Part shown: piece after piece, positions 36,938 through 50,100 of the stretch | Numbering within the stretch: position 1 is the first letter of the stretch | Layout: each line of letters opens with the position of its first letter | Notes under the pieces: generated by a model | Database searches by the model: none | The model's input: the letters and a program-made list of their open reading frames with translations, nothing else | What the model was told of the DNA's origin: nothing | Position numbers and translations under genes: made by a program | NCBI GenBank assembly: GCA_018105865.1 | Contig: CM030865.1 | Span: forward strand, 9,762,513-9,826,512 | DNA from: Metaphire vulgaris | Lineage: Eukaryota > Annelida > Clitellata > Crassiclitellata > Megascolecidae | Direction: 5' to 3' | Length of the DNA: 64,000 nucleotides

Positions 36938-39900
36938 AGATTATGTATTATACAACGTTTATGTGTACACATACGTTTATTTTAATGAACTTCTAACTAC
37001 TAAAAGATCCACACAACAAAGTAAGAAGATATATGTGCCAAAAGGATCGTTTAACTGTAGATCAGTAAGTAAGTCAGTGTGTCTGACATCTAACAACAGC
37101 ATCTAACACCATGAATCTTCCAGATTCTAAACAAGAGAATGTTCTAACAGCTAAACGTCTCCCTAGACTGATTGCTGTGTTTAGTTTAACTATGACGCAC
37201 TCATTCTGCCGCTGATGGATTGTCTGCTTGCTCTGAAAAATGACAATATCTGTAGATATGGATATTTCAGAGAAGGGTTAGAGCTGTAGGCTGTAGCTAA
37301 ATGATGTTCTTGAAGAAACTAATCAAAAAATCTATTTTTTTCTATTCTATTTCTATTTTTCTTCTGTCAAAGGGAGATCGCTGAATCCAGTGACAATGAG
37401 TCAGTTGTTCGTTCCAAGATTCACTACTTCTTTGATGTTGTCATGGTTGTTGTGCAGGTAGAGATTTTTTTGATGTCAGTGCCAACAATTTTGAAATGTA
37501 CACTGAGACCCAAGACTCTTTCTGGCATATAACTTGCAGGAAGAAAATCTTTGTAATGTTTTTGGGGTGGGGAGGCTGAGCAGGTATTCTGTGTGTTCCA
37601 TGACTACCAGAGCCCATACCTTACTCTGCCACTGACATATATGTTTCAATTTTTGTTTGCTGGGGATTATGTGGTTTTTCCCACTCTCTACTGGAGATAA
37701 AGAATGTGGGGTGAGAATAATGCGAATACAAATGCTTCTCTGAAAAACTGACCAAATGCCAAAACAACTTACCCTTTTTTCTGTATATTTTGATTAATGA
37801 TCCAATCTGCATATCCTTTATCTGATGTTTTCTGCTTGTCTCGGGAGATGGCTGTGCCCCTTTAATTCTCATTTTCATCACCAGTTGTCAGTACTGTTAC
37901 ATTTTACATATGTTTCAATTTTTGTTGAGTAGGCTTTCTACACAAAGTTTTACATTCCCGAGAAGGAACAGTTCCCACAGGAAGTTTGAACACTGATATT
38001 TTGGGTCAATATCTTGTGGTTAGAAGATCCAAAGCATTTATTCGTTGACTTGCTATCATATTGTCATATGTTAGCATATCACATTGTCATAGGTCATGGG
38101 TTTGAAAGTGGTGGATAATCAAATCTCAGAACTAAAAATGTCATGTTATCACCATTCCCACAAACATACTTTTGTTCTGATTTTCATCGTTATTTTCATC
38201 ATCAGTGCTGATTATGTTGTAAGTTTGTGTTTCTTGTGGGGAATGACCGGATGTGTATTTTCCACCGGATATCGGATCCGGATATTTTGGGTCAATATTT
38301 GCCGAATCCGGATCCAAAGCATTTATTACCACACAGAATTAGTAAATGACGGTTTCTGGTCATTCATAATTTGTGACAGCTTAGACTGCTACACCAGGTT
38401 TGAAAGTCAATAGGATAATCAATTCCTCAGAACTAAAAAGACTTTCACACGTCCCACAAACATAGAGTATCTTGGCTAGTTTTAAAATCACAATTTTAAC
38501 TTCAAAGTGAAAGCTAAACGAAATCTGTAACATTTCAATTAAATCGTTCCCCAAAGAAATTAAAATCCCAATCAAAAATCGATATTTGGATTTGGTAGTT
38601 TTTTATTTTTGACAAATACGGATGTGAACGAAAATAATTTTACACTATCGCGACATCAGAGGGTAATGAATTAGCGGTTTCCGGTCATTCCCTACATGAC
38701 AGAGCTCTTAAGACCCTTTACACAGACTTGATCTCGATAGGTTTGCTGTTTTTTTGCACGAAAAGGGATTTTGTGAAACAGTCATCCCGCTGGTCAGTTG
38801 TCCAAATCACTTCAAAGCCATAATCGCTTGTATCACTGCTGTTGTTCCATCATCAATTGTTCCAAACGCAGTAAGAAAACAGATTTTATTTATGTCAGTC
38901 AGTCAGACGAGCAGCAGTCTCAAATAAAAAGATGTATTGTTCTATTACAAATATTTTAATTTTTTTGTAAATGGATGGATCCCTATTTTAAACCATTAAG
39001 TAGAAAATCGGATCCCAGTAAGGTCTGTTGATTTATTGAGACAATGGTTCTCAGCTTTAGACAGTTTGAACTTCCTAAAGAAAATTTCGAAACAAAGCAA
39101 GTAAATATGAAATTAACATTGACAGAAAATGCAGGTGTTCTTACAGAATTTTAAATCAACCATTGGCCTTTAACCAATCTTTGTGCCTTTGTTTAAGACA
39201 GTGTTTGAATTTCAAAAAGGCAGTGGGGTTAGACTCGTCCCATCTCTAAATCGTCTAACTCCATTTCGGGGTCAAATAGCTAAAATCCAAATTTTCTGCC
39301 TCCACTTGACTGGGTCATATGCAGCCAGTGAGATGTTAAGTCTTTCCAACCCCCACTAAATTGAACATTGGCTTGACAGTCTTATGAATCATAACTCTAA
39401 TTTTCTTATGGTAAGCGATTGAACTATGTACAGTAGAACTTCAATATAATGAACCCAGTTATAACGCATACTCAGTTATGATGTATTGCAATGTACTGTC
39501 CCATTTGATGAATGCACTGCCACAATGGATGGCATTGAATATACTGTAGTACATCGGATATAACATACCGGGTACTAAATTTTGTAGACCCGCTAAGTAC
39601 GTTATAGCGAGGTACTGCTGCTGTATGCAGAATTATGTACGAAGGCTAGGCAGGATGTTAACAAATAAATAATTAAAATAAAATAAATAAAAAATGAACG
39701 AATTGAATAGAAATAAATAGGTAATGAAATTCTGTTGAGTGGTGGAATTATTTTTTCGCAGGTGATGCAAGGGCTTATTGAACAGCTGCGAAATTCAAAT
39801 CGACTACGGGAGAACAGACAGCAGACAACAAAGGTAGTTATCCGAATGTCCTGACTTTATTATTATTATTATTATTATTACAACATACTGATTATTGTGG

Positions 39901-42900
39901 TAACTCGTCCTATAAGAACTGCGTGAACACATTACAAAGAGTCACACAAGAATCACACAAGAAATCACGAGTAGCTCCTGCAGAATAGCCAGGTTTTAAG
40001 TTTCTCTTTGAAGATGTTGAGTGATGGAGAGAGTTGCACAGATGGAGGTAAACAGTTCCACGTTCTCGACGCGGCCACAGGGAACGCGCGATCGCCGACA
40101 GTTCAAAGTGCATGTAATGCTTGATCGAATTAAGAATAATTTCAGTTCTAGCATCCATCCACTGCCGAGACCTTGACCTTACTCACCTCAGAACTAAGGA
40201 ATTTAGAAGCCTTCCATATGAGATTCCAATACCAGATCCTTGGAGTCCACTGGTATGACTTCGTTACCAATGCAGAGATATCCTCGCAGACCGGATTACC
40301 ATCACTCAACTGACTGACAAGTAGTCACTGCTTCACCATCTTCGGACATGCTGCCTGCATCAGAGAGACAGTTCCAGTTCATCAACAACTAACAATAGGC
40401 AGCAATGGAAAGGGATAGTCCATAGTGTGAACAACCATTGAAGCAAGGAAGGCGTCGACCTATCCATCAGTCGTCCACCTGACCGATCGCGGAAGCACTG
40501 GCCTGTTTGTCCTAGGAAAACTAGGAAAAGATGGATCGACCACATTCGTACCCAGATCAGCGAGATTCCTTCTATTCTCTGGAGAGTGGAGACGTGCCAT
40601 CCTGTATGGTCATGGCACGTCACCCACCGACTACGCGCTGATGATGATGATGACGATGACGACAACGCTGGTGTTGATGCTGATGATGACGACAATGATG
40701 ATGATCCACCGTCTACAACAGCCGTCAAGCAGCAAGTTCTCAGTCACAAGTTCCTTCAGTTCTTGTAACATCAGCTCAAGTCTTTCGATATAAACTTAAG
40801 ACCTTTTTCTCTGAGAAATTACTTCTTCTGTAGCTGGAACATCCCAACCAATTGAGATTTGGAACAAATTTTCAGACTATGTGACAGTACATTGGCACTC
40901 ACCCATCCCTCCCTTCCCATTGATAAATTTTCATTGGTTATGCATGAATCTCTCGAACAGTCTCGGCCCATATAGGCGGTCTGACCCCGTTACTGACCTG
41001 TTTGAGTGCATTATTATGCTTAAAATAAAATCATGCAATCAATGGATGATCATTATTGTTTTCATTCTCAAGACAGTAGCAAAATATTTCCTGATTTTTT
41101 CTTCGTTTAAGACGGATCTAATCATTCCTCTGCTGTACACAGGGTCACCGGGAATACTACCAGGCCGAGCTGGACCTTAATGCAAAACTCAGGACGTTCG
41201 CCGTCAACTGCAGTCTGCTTTATGGCGGACACAACACGGTCCAGGCTCAGCTGAAATTCAAATCTAAGCGACGTGAGTTCAGACATTTACAGTTCCTGCT
41301 TGCATTTACGGTATATTTGCAGTTAATGGTTGCGTTCAGCCTTCTAACCTGCTCTGTCCATGCTCATGTATTTGTGCACCAAAATCAACAGGAATTTACA
41401 GCCATATTCTGAGTTGCCATACTTCTTCTTTTTAACCCCTTAACTGGGTATTTAACTGTAACTCAATGTAAAATGGACGGATATATCTGGGTCCCCAGTT
41501 AAGGGGTTTTTCTTCCACACCCTAAGGTTTGGTCACAATATGGACTTTGTCATCATCAACATCATCATCATCATCATCATCATCATCATTATCAATTTTA
41601 CCAAGTCCATCTCTGGATAAATCTTAAGACAAGGTGCAATGTAAATAATTTGTTACATTACAGCACATTGCTCTGCTTTACATTACATGATGCCAGACAA
41701 AGGCTTGTGAAATTGGAAGTGCAATATGTGAACACAGGGGAATTGTTGATGATCTATTACCACAATTTGCCCATAAAGTAAAGTTTCTGATACTCAAATT
41801 TGAGCATTGGGGCTGGTGCTGATCTCCGGTCACTTAGGCATACATCGACGCGGGTGGCACACACCATTAACCTAGAGTAGGTTGCCAGTCAAATGTCTAG
41901 GCCGGGCTTTACTTCACAGCAAACGCTGCTCTTCAATTTGATGTTACTACTGCCCTCTAGCGAGTAAGGCTGAGTTGACCTTAAGGGCTCCTATGGGAGT
42001 TGAACCCGTTTCGTCAGTGTGTCTGCCCAGCGTGTGACCACTTCTGCCATCTTCCCGCCCCGATTTGCCCAGTGACTTCAGATATTGTGAGACAGTTCTA
42101 ATGTTCAGCTTACACTGAAATCGGAGGCGATGAAGAACTTCCCCTCGGAGAGGAATTTCAAGAACATCTTCGGAGGTTTCTGAGACCGGGCGAAAAGAAA
42201 GTCCAGAAGCGAGTTGAACTCGTCCGAAAGTTGGTCGCCCAGCTGTCGTAAGTAAAATTCTGTTTATCTAGCTTCTTGTTTGCATGTTTTCTATTTTAAA
42301 TGTATCTTGCGTCTTGCATTGATTGAATTTTGTATAACAGTATTTATGCAGAATCACAGTTTTTCTTTTGGGCCTTAATCTCCCAGAATTATTTCTAGAA
42401 AACTGGTGAATCTGGGTTAAAATCACTATGAGGTGTGTATTTCAGTGGGATTCTTCCAGAAATACTGGGGAATATGAGCTGAAGTCATTAGATGAGATTC
42501 TCCATGACAGTAACTATGTACTAAAGAGTGGAGTCGCCACTGCATGTATCATGCCTGTCATATATGCTATTCCAATCTGTTTTCTTTATAAGGATATCGA
42601 CTGACATGTACAACAAATTGACATCCGAAGCGCAGAGAATTGAGCAGGAGGAGTTGGATATCCGATGTTTGCAGCTGTTACGAGCTGTGATCCATAACGA
42701 GGAGAGGAAGCTTCCAGAAGATTGGGCAGACAATCCATCCGACAATAGAAAGTACAGTCAACTTTGATGTCAAGTCTAGCTTGTAATCCGTGAAATTTAG
42801 ATTCTGTAATTTGAGAGAATGGGTGATTTTTGACTGAAGATATGATGTGAAATAAGGTTTGCATGTCCAAGATTAGTACATAAGAGGCCCAAAGACTTGG

Positions 42901-45396
42901 GTCATGTGATCTGCACTTGATCATGTACTACAGTTGAGTCACAGTTATTTTCATGATCCTCTTAACCCTCATTAATTTTATAAACGTTTGAAAGATTGTT
43001 TATGCTGCAAAAATTTTGAAACCCTAATTAATTTTTTGAGTCTTAAAACTTAGCATGATTTAAACTTTTTGCAATTAACCACTGTTTAACTTGAAAACCA
43101 CTAGGGGCACTAAAGCAGTTTACCCGCTCAGTCAGCCTGACGCTCCAATTAAAAGCAGTTTAACTTTTACCTTTAACTTTTCCCTCCTTGTCAAAGAGCT
43201 ACTGAGTTTGGAGAAAGGTCATTCTACAAAGGGCCGTTACTTTGGAACTCGTTTTGACGATTATAATTTTAAAGAGCAGCTGCGGAATCATTTCCACAAA
43301 CTTAACTGATCACATTTTAATATGAGGATTTTGTTTCAACGTTACAATGTTTCATTCTTGAGAATATACCAAAAAAACACAGACTGATCAAAGTTTTCAT
43401 CTGACATAGAATCTGAATAACTTGTTTCTAAAAAAGTTAACTAAAAAAAAAATCAGTTTAACTAATGCCTTAACTAAACATTTACCTGTCTTGTGGCAAC
43501 CAGTTTAACTTTTGATGCAACTAAAAAATGCATTTTAATTAAAAGTTAAGTGTTTAATTTTTAGATTAATTTTGTATAATCATTTGAAAAGATTTAAAAC
43601 CCTGCAACATTTTATTTATTGTGTGACAACTCACATGCCTGAAAATCTTATGCATTTGATTTATTACTATAGTAGTTTAAGATTATATTGGATTTGGTAT
43701 AAGCATTTGAATAGAATTAGTAATTGTGCTGGTGGTAATAGTAGTTGTTGTAGTAGTAGTTTTGTAGTTTTAGTAGTTGTATTAGTAGTTGTAGTAGTTG
43801 TATTAGTAGTAGTTGTTGTTGTGATAGTAGTATTATTGCTGAACTTGTTTGCTATTTTATATAGCTCTATAATGAAAAAACATATCACAGGCATTCAGTA
43901 ATAGCACTCTTATTAGAGAAGTTAGCTATCAGTTAGGGTTGTTTGAAGAGTGGACTTTAATAATTAAATGGCTGTTCTTCTGTAGGCAGATGAATCTGAT
44001 ACGGAGCATTCAGATTGAGTTAAATGACATCGGGGCGGTCATAAAAGCTCTCCCACATCTTGCAAAGCCCTCCGATCGGACAGCAAAGGAGGTTCTTGCG
44101 TTTGTCTGTATAATGCTATTCAACGCGAATGAAGAGATACAGGTACATCAGTTAGAGTCAGTGTGTGCAGTTAACTTTTTTTATGTCAGTACTGTTTTTG
44201 AATTCGTGTGCCGTGTTTCCTTGTGTATAAGTCAGGGAATTTAATTCTCATACCATATTTATTTGTGTATAAGATGAGAAATTTTGGACAAAAAGCTGCA
44301 AAAAAAACTGCTGATGTTTTCAGGCGGTTCCATTAATAAAGTTATTACAGAAAATCATTGCTTTATCCAGACTCCAGGCCTTTGGGGAAAAATTGACTTA
44401 GATGGAGGGGAAGAGGAACAGTCAGTGCAAAAATTTGTATCAGTGCTGGGTTGAGAGAGAATTTTGAGTTGGGGGGGTAAATCTCACCCTTAGCAGGCCT
44501 ATATAAAACAATGCAGTAAATGCTCTTGTTGTGTAATTTTAAATAGTCTTGACATCCATAGTTGAACATTTAGACATGCAAAATTGTGATCGAACTTGTT
44601 TAACATAAAGTCAAATTGAACTTAGCATGATTTTGGCTTAGAGACATTACTTTATATTTTTCAGCCTACGCTCCAGCATTTAACCCACTCTGCCATCTTC
44701 CGCTGATATTGTGTTTGAAATAAGAGAAACTAATATCTTCATGAACAGACAATTCTTACTTCTGTAGCATTTCGAGGTCAGGTGCCTTCTTGCATCGCTG
44801 AACTTTTTCATCGCCATTATCCACCACTTCACATCACCTGCTCCATCCCATTGAATTTAAGAGGATGTCCATGTCCCTAGATCACTCAGCACACTCTATT
44901 GCAGCGTCAGTCATTCAGAGTAACTGACCCTCTCTTTGGAATGGGTTGTTATAAAGTGGTATTTTTATTCAGTTCATTCAAGACTAAAGTCTTTTTTCTT
45001 TTCAAGGGACTTTGAAGAAGTGCCTCTTAGAAATATAAGAGACGCTATACAAGTCCTTTATAAAGCATGCATTTAGCTCCAGTTTTGTTACTGGCTATAT
45101 AAATTGTCATAAATAAGATATTAATAATAAGTTCTATTTGCATTAGAACGTTGACGATAATGCAGTGGACTTATATTGACGTATTTTGATTCTGGACATC
45201 AATATTATCATCATCATCATCATCCAGCTCCATGGGTGCTGGATTCTTTGTGTCGACAACCTGATTCACAATTTGTCATCACATCTTTCTCGGTCCTGTG
45301 AGAGGTAATAAGATGTGTGCAGCTTATATTTATATAGAAGATTGTCCAACCACAATCTTCTCGGTCTGCATCATTCTAAAGGACTCCATCCATTGT

Positions 45397-45428
<32 letters not shown>

Positions 45429-45523
45429 TCATTTCAATTTGCATATGTGCGAAAAACATGGTTCATAATATAGACTTTGATTAAACACAAAAGATGTCAG
45501 TGCTTTTAAAGTTTGACTGTTAG

Positions 45524-45575
<52 letters not shown>

Positions 45576-47146
45576 GAGACAATTTTTATGATGCAGTGGG
45601 TATGGCAAAGGCCAGACAGAGTCAAGGGCACTTTAACAAACATCACTTGTAGGAGATGTTAAACAAACTGTGAGTCTTTAAGTTCTTCATGAATAACATA
45701 ACAGAATTAATTTGTTAACATTCTCATGCAATGAATTCCATATAATTAATTGGATTGCCACGTGAAGCCGATCTGTTGCCGATCTTTGCAGTTTTGACCA
45801 TTTAACCCCTTACCTGGGCGTCATGGATATATCCGTCCATTTTACATTGAGTTACAGTTAAATACACTGTTAAGGGGTTAAAAGGATTATGAATCTAAAG
45901 CATAAAAAATACGCTTATCATCTGCAGAGTTGTGTCTATTTATCATCATCATCATCACCAACATTGTCATAATCATCATCATCATCATGTTCTCTGTCCT
46001 GGGACAGGTTCAGGGCTCCATTGTTTCCATTACTCTCTGCATATTGCCTCTTCTTTGATTTCTGCATAGGTCTTGTGACTCTGCATCTGTTTTCATCATC
46101 CAGTCCAATGCCATTCAGCTTGGTGTTCCTTTTGTCTTTCTTCATGATATATATTTCCCTCCATTTTACTGTTCTAAGAAATGCATCTCCTCTCTCAGGA
46201 CATGTCCAATCCAGGTTCTCTGTCTTTTGCAAACAAATTGATCATTGAGGTAGTTCTGGTGTAAATGGACCTACTGTTACTATATGCAAAATAGTGGAAA
46301 AGTTTATTTAAGATGTTGATGCAATGCCGATGGGATGTAGTCTGATTAGAAATATTCAATTTAGACATCAAAGTTGTACAGAAAGCAGCTGGCAGTTTGT
46401 GTGACTAATGATAGTGCAGATGAGAGCTGACGGGTTGCCAGATAATTGCGAATTAAAAAACTTCCTAATCAGTTTATATGCAGTAAGATTTCATTTTGAA
46501 ATATATTCACACTCGAGTGTATTCCCGCTGGGAATTTGATATACAAATGGACTCACACGTTACACATATATAAAGGTTTATTAGTTCCAAAGTTCTTTGA
46601 ATATGGTCAGGGAATGTAAGTGAAGTGAGCAAATAAAGTAAAATCTGTTGAGTTTATATATCGCTTTGGAAAGTAAAACAGTAGTAGCTGCTTATTCTTA
46701 TCTACTTAGTCTTTCTTGAAATAGCGATAGGCAAGGTGCAATTGTCAGCCAGGCGAAGGTCAGTATATACGTGAGGTGCTGGGGCGGGTTGCTATAGCAA
46801 CGGATTAAAATGACTTTTGGAATGAGAAGGTTTTAAGTTTAGACATAAAGATTTGAGGAGATAATGAAGGAATTAAAGGAACTGAGGATTCAGAACTTGT
46901 TGTTTGGCCATGTCATTGGCTGCAAAGGAAAAGACATAGGAAGACATTAACATGGACTTGTACTGCACTCGAACCTCAAATCCAGTATGTTCAATCAATC
47001 AATCAATAAACTTCTATGGCGCCACTATCATAATGCCCAGGGCATCAGCCGATGGCGCATGCTGGTTTGTCATGCCTTGCCGTTCTTTGTCAATCTTATT
47101 TTGCTGCATTTGCTGCTTTGCGATTATTTGCGCTCTAGAAATGCTC

Positions 47147-47184
<38 letters not shown>

Positions 47185-50100
47185 CTTTGTCATTCTTTGT
47201 CATTCTTTGTTGTTCGTTATCGTTGCAGGCGTTCTCTGGCTGCTCAGCAGCGCGCTCGAGCAAAGGAAGTTCTTGCGCAGACGAAGAGTATGCAGACAAC
47301 CATGGCCATTGGCCGAAAAGCTCTTCAGGTTGTCTTCACTTACATTCCTTGCTTGCAAAAGCGGTTCGTTTGGCAATTTATGCATCTGTGTTGACTTATT
47401 TACTAAGCAATCACTGTGCAGTCATCGATGCATATCTCTAATAGCTAGTAGCAATGTTCTAATGACATTAGTGTAGGGGCACAGGGAGTCGGGGCCCCTC
47501 GTATTTTGGCCCAAATTGGTTGTTATATCTGCGCACAACCGACGAGAAAATTTCATCAGAGGTTTCAGTGAATCCTTGATATGCTGTCATATATGATCTA
47601 GGACTGGGTCGAATATTCGCTTCATATTTGCTTCTGTGCCGAATAGTGTGACGAATATTTATCCATCTATCTATTCGCAACAATTTATACAGCACAGTAG
47701 CTAGCATAGTGAAGGCCAAAGTCGAGAGCACTTTACATTTAAAGGGTGGAAACTAAATTGTACAAAGTACTGAATAAATTAGTCTTAAAATTGTTGGCAA
47801 AAATCTCAGTGGAGTGAACTTGGTCACTGAGTCAGGGAGTGAGTTCCACAGGAGAGGATTGCCACACGACATGGATCTCTCTCTCTCAGAACTTCGCCGT
47901 CTTCGACTAACTTCGACTCAAACTAACCACTTGGCTGATGGTGTGATTTGATGCAAAGTGTGACTCATTATAAACAATTGACTGTGAATAATATGGCTTT
48001 AATTAATTTAGCTAGTCGTCAAAATTCAAAGTCCTTCCCGAGCCTCACGAGCCTCATAGGGTGGCACTGATCTCTGTTTCTATAGCCCTTAGTCAGGCGT
48101 GCAATACCACAGATACAGGGCCTAAGCATCGCGTAGCATACCTGTTTGACTTTTGCAGTATTTTACCACTGCCCTCTGGCAAATAAGGCTGAGTCGACCG
48201 TAGGGCTCCTGTTGGTCTTGAACCCACGACCTGCTGCTCTATTGTCCAACGTTGTTACATTAATCAATATTTTTATTCATGACCTTATGAATGATAAGTT
48301 AACTGACTACTCGTAAACAGGAAATACAGGCCATTGATGCTGCAATGAAGAAGAATAAGATTGGTCATGGGGCAAGTATTTGAGTTGTGCTAGGAACATG
48401 CATGACAGATTCGGTTTTGATCAGCTAATGTTCTGTTTTGATTTGTCATTTAGTTATTTATTTAGTAAAATCTGAATAAAAGGGAATGATGTTTGTTCTT
48501 TGATTTATTCAATGCTTTTTTCTATTATTTTCCTTCTATTATTTTCCTTCTATTATTTTCCTTCTATTATTTTCTTACTATTATTTTCCTTCTATTATTT
48601 TGCCTAATTTTCTTCTATTCTATTCTTGATCACCTGTGCTTGAGCTATTGAAGCTTTGTGAAAATGGCCCTAATCAAAATGGTGGATGTTTTCTTATCTA
48701 AGTGTGAGATATTTGTAGAACTTGTGATTATCTTCTGTCTTATGTATTCTTAACAGCCACTGGATTTTAAAATGTCTATTAAAGCATTTTTATATTTCTA
48801 ATTTCCGCCAATTTTTTGTTTCTAAAGTTGATCTGTTTTGCTATTTATTTTTTGATATTCATCGTTAATTTCATGATTTCAAAATCTAGCTGGTACTTCT
48901 GTTTTACAAGCTTAATGTTTTTGCATAACTGTGACATTTGCTATAAATGTAAGTTTGTTATAAAAAATGAAATATTTGAATATTAAGAAGTATGCGATGA
49001 ATGGTTTTAGAATTATTTTCATCTAATGCAGCAAATGTCTTGAAATGGTGTTTAGGGAAATCAGTAAATTGTTTCTCACGTTTTGACAATTTGCATGCAA
49101 GATAACCTAACCATACCAATGAGTCAATGACAAAATGCCCTGGCCTAAGCAGGCTGCTTTGCTTGGATGTCCATATGTTCACTGTTGTATAGAGAACATT
49201 AGGCCTAATATGGTCTGCATAGTACTTTAGGCTAATGTCTTTACCTAGTACATCATTATCAAGGCGCCATATAAATTGAGCATTTGCCTAGATGTGACCA
49301 TAATCATCATTCTTCTCCATTGGTGCAATACTCATTGGTGTCTATTGCAATTTGAGTTTGCCTCCTCCTTTCATCTCTGTCTTGTGAGGCTCTGTAAGCT
49401 TCATATATATTATGTCCATGTTGCAACATTCTTTAATATTGTTTATCCATTCTTTTTGTGGTCTTCCTCTGATGTTTTTGCCTTGCATTACTCCAAGCAG
49501 GGATATTTTGACACCCCTAACATCCCCTCAACACCCCCACAAATTTGAGACCGACACCCTCCCCCCGAATCTCTGCTATGGGATGGACTTTTTTGCTTGT
49601 CAGGCTATTTTGGCAGGGGGACCCCCAGAATTTAGTGACACCACTCAAATTGATGATCATAGAAATAACCCTGACTCCGAGCATGATTCTTTTTATCGGC
49701 CTTTTGAAATTCATTCTGCAGATATGGCCAAATAATCAGTTTTCTTTCAATGACTGTTTGGATGATGTCTTTCTTTACTGCTCATTCTTTGTTTTACCAT
49801 TTTGTTATTGATCTTGTCAAACCATCTGATTCCTATGTGACCAAAAGTAGTAAATTACCGGTATTGTTGAACTGTAACTGTAAGACAGTTCAACTTACAT
49901 CTTTTATGTTCTGATTACACCATTGTCTGTTACTTGTCGTACTTGTCTGTTACTTATTACTTACTATTCCTCTTCTGACAAAAACGAAGGTGTTAGGAGA
50001 AAGATCGGTCACCCGATGAAATCCAGTCTTATGGAACGCCCTTCCAGACTTTGTCACTAACTCGAAAACCGACAAACAGTTCGCAAAGAATCTGAAGACA

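Larger units (their letters stand above)
44143..47228 (+). other. Intron region between w30 and w31, possibly hiding an exon
   Basis: IP3 receptors carry a conserved HSFF..L segment after NTTIQ, and w31 needs two carried bases. I could not find an exon for it. The stretch holds LINE-like remnants (about 44765-45120, plus; 45930-46240, minus), (ATC)n, (ATT)n at 45521-45575, a TTAA MITE, and repeat text at 46735-47060. Confidence 0.6.

Noticed and set aside
38240..38692. Complete inverted-repeat element with GGGAATGACCGGA ends
   Set aside because: The ends are inverted, but no target duplication was seen and an internal direct repeat confuses the limits, so it is only mentioned in the intron entry.
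44767..44860. Missing exon after w30 (frame starting HFEVRCLLASLNFF)
   Set aside because: Follows an AG and is open for about 28 codons, but lacks a donor in the right phase, does not resemble the family helix, and runs into LINE-like text with a stop.
46952..47476. 174-residue frame across exon w31
   Set aside because: It crosses the acceptor, an AAT repeat and intron sequence; only 47229-47328 in another frame fits the neighbours.
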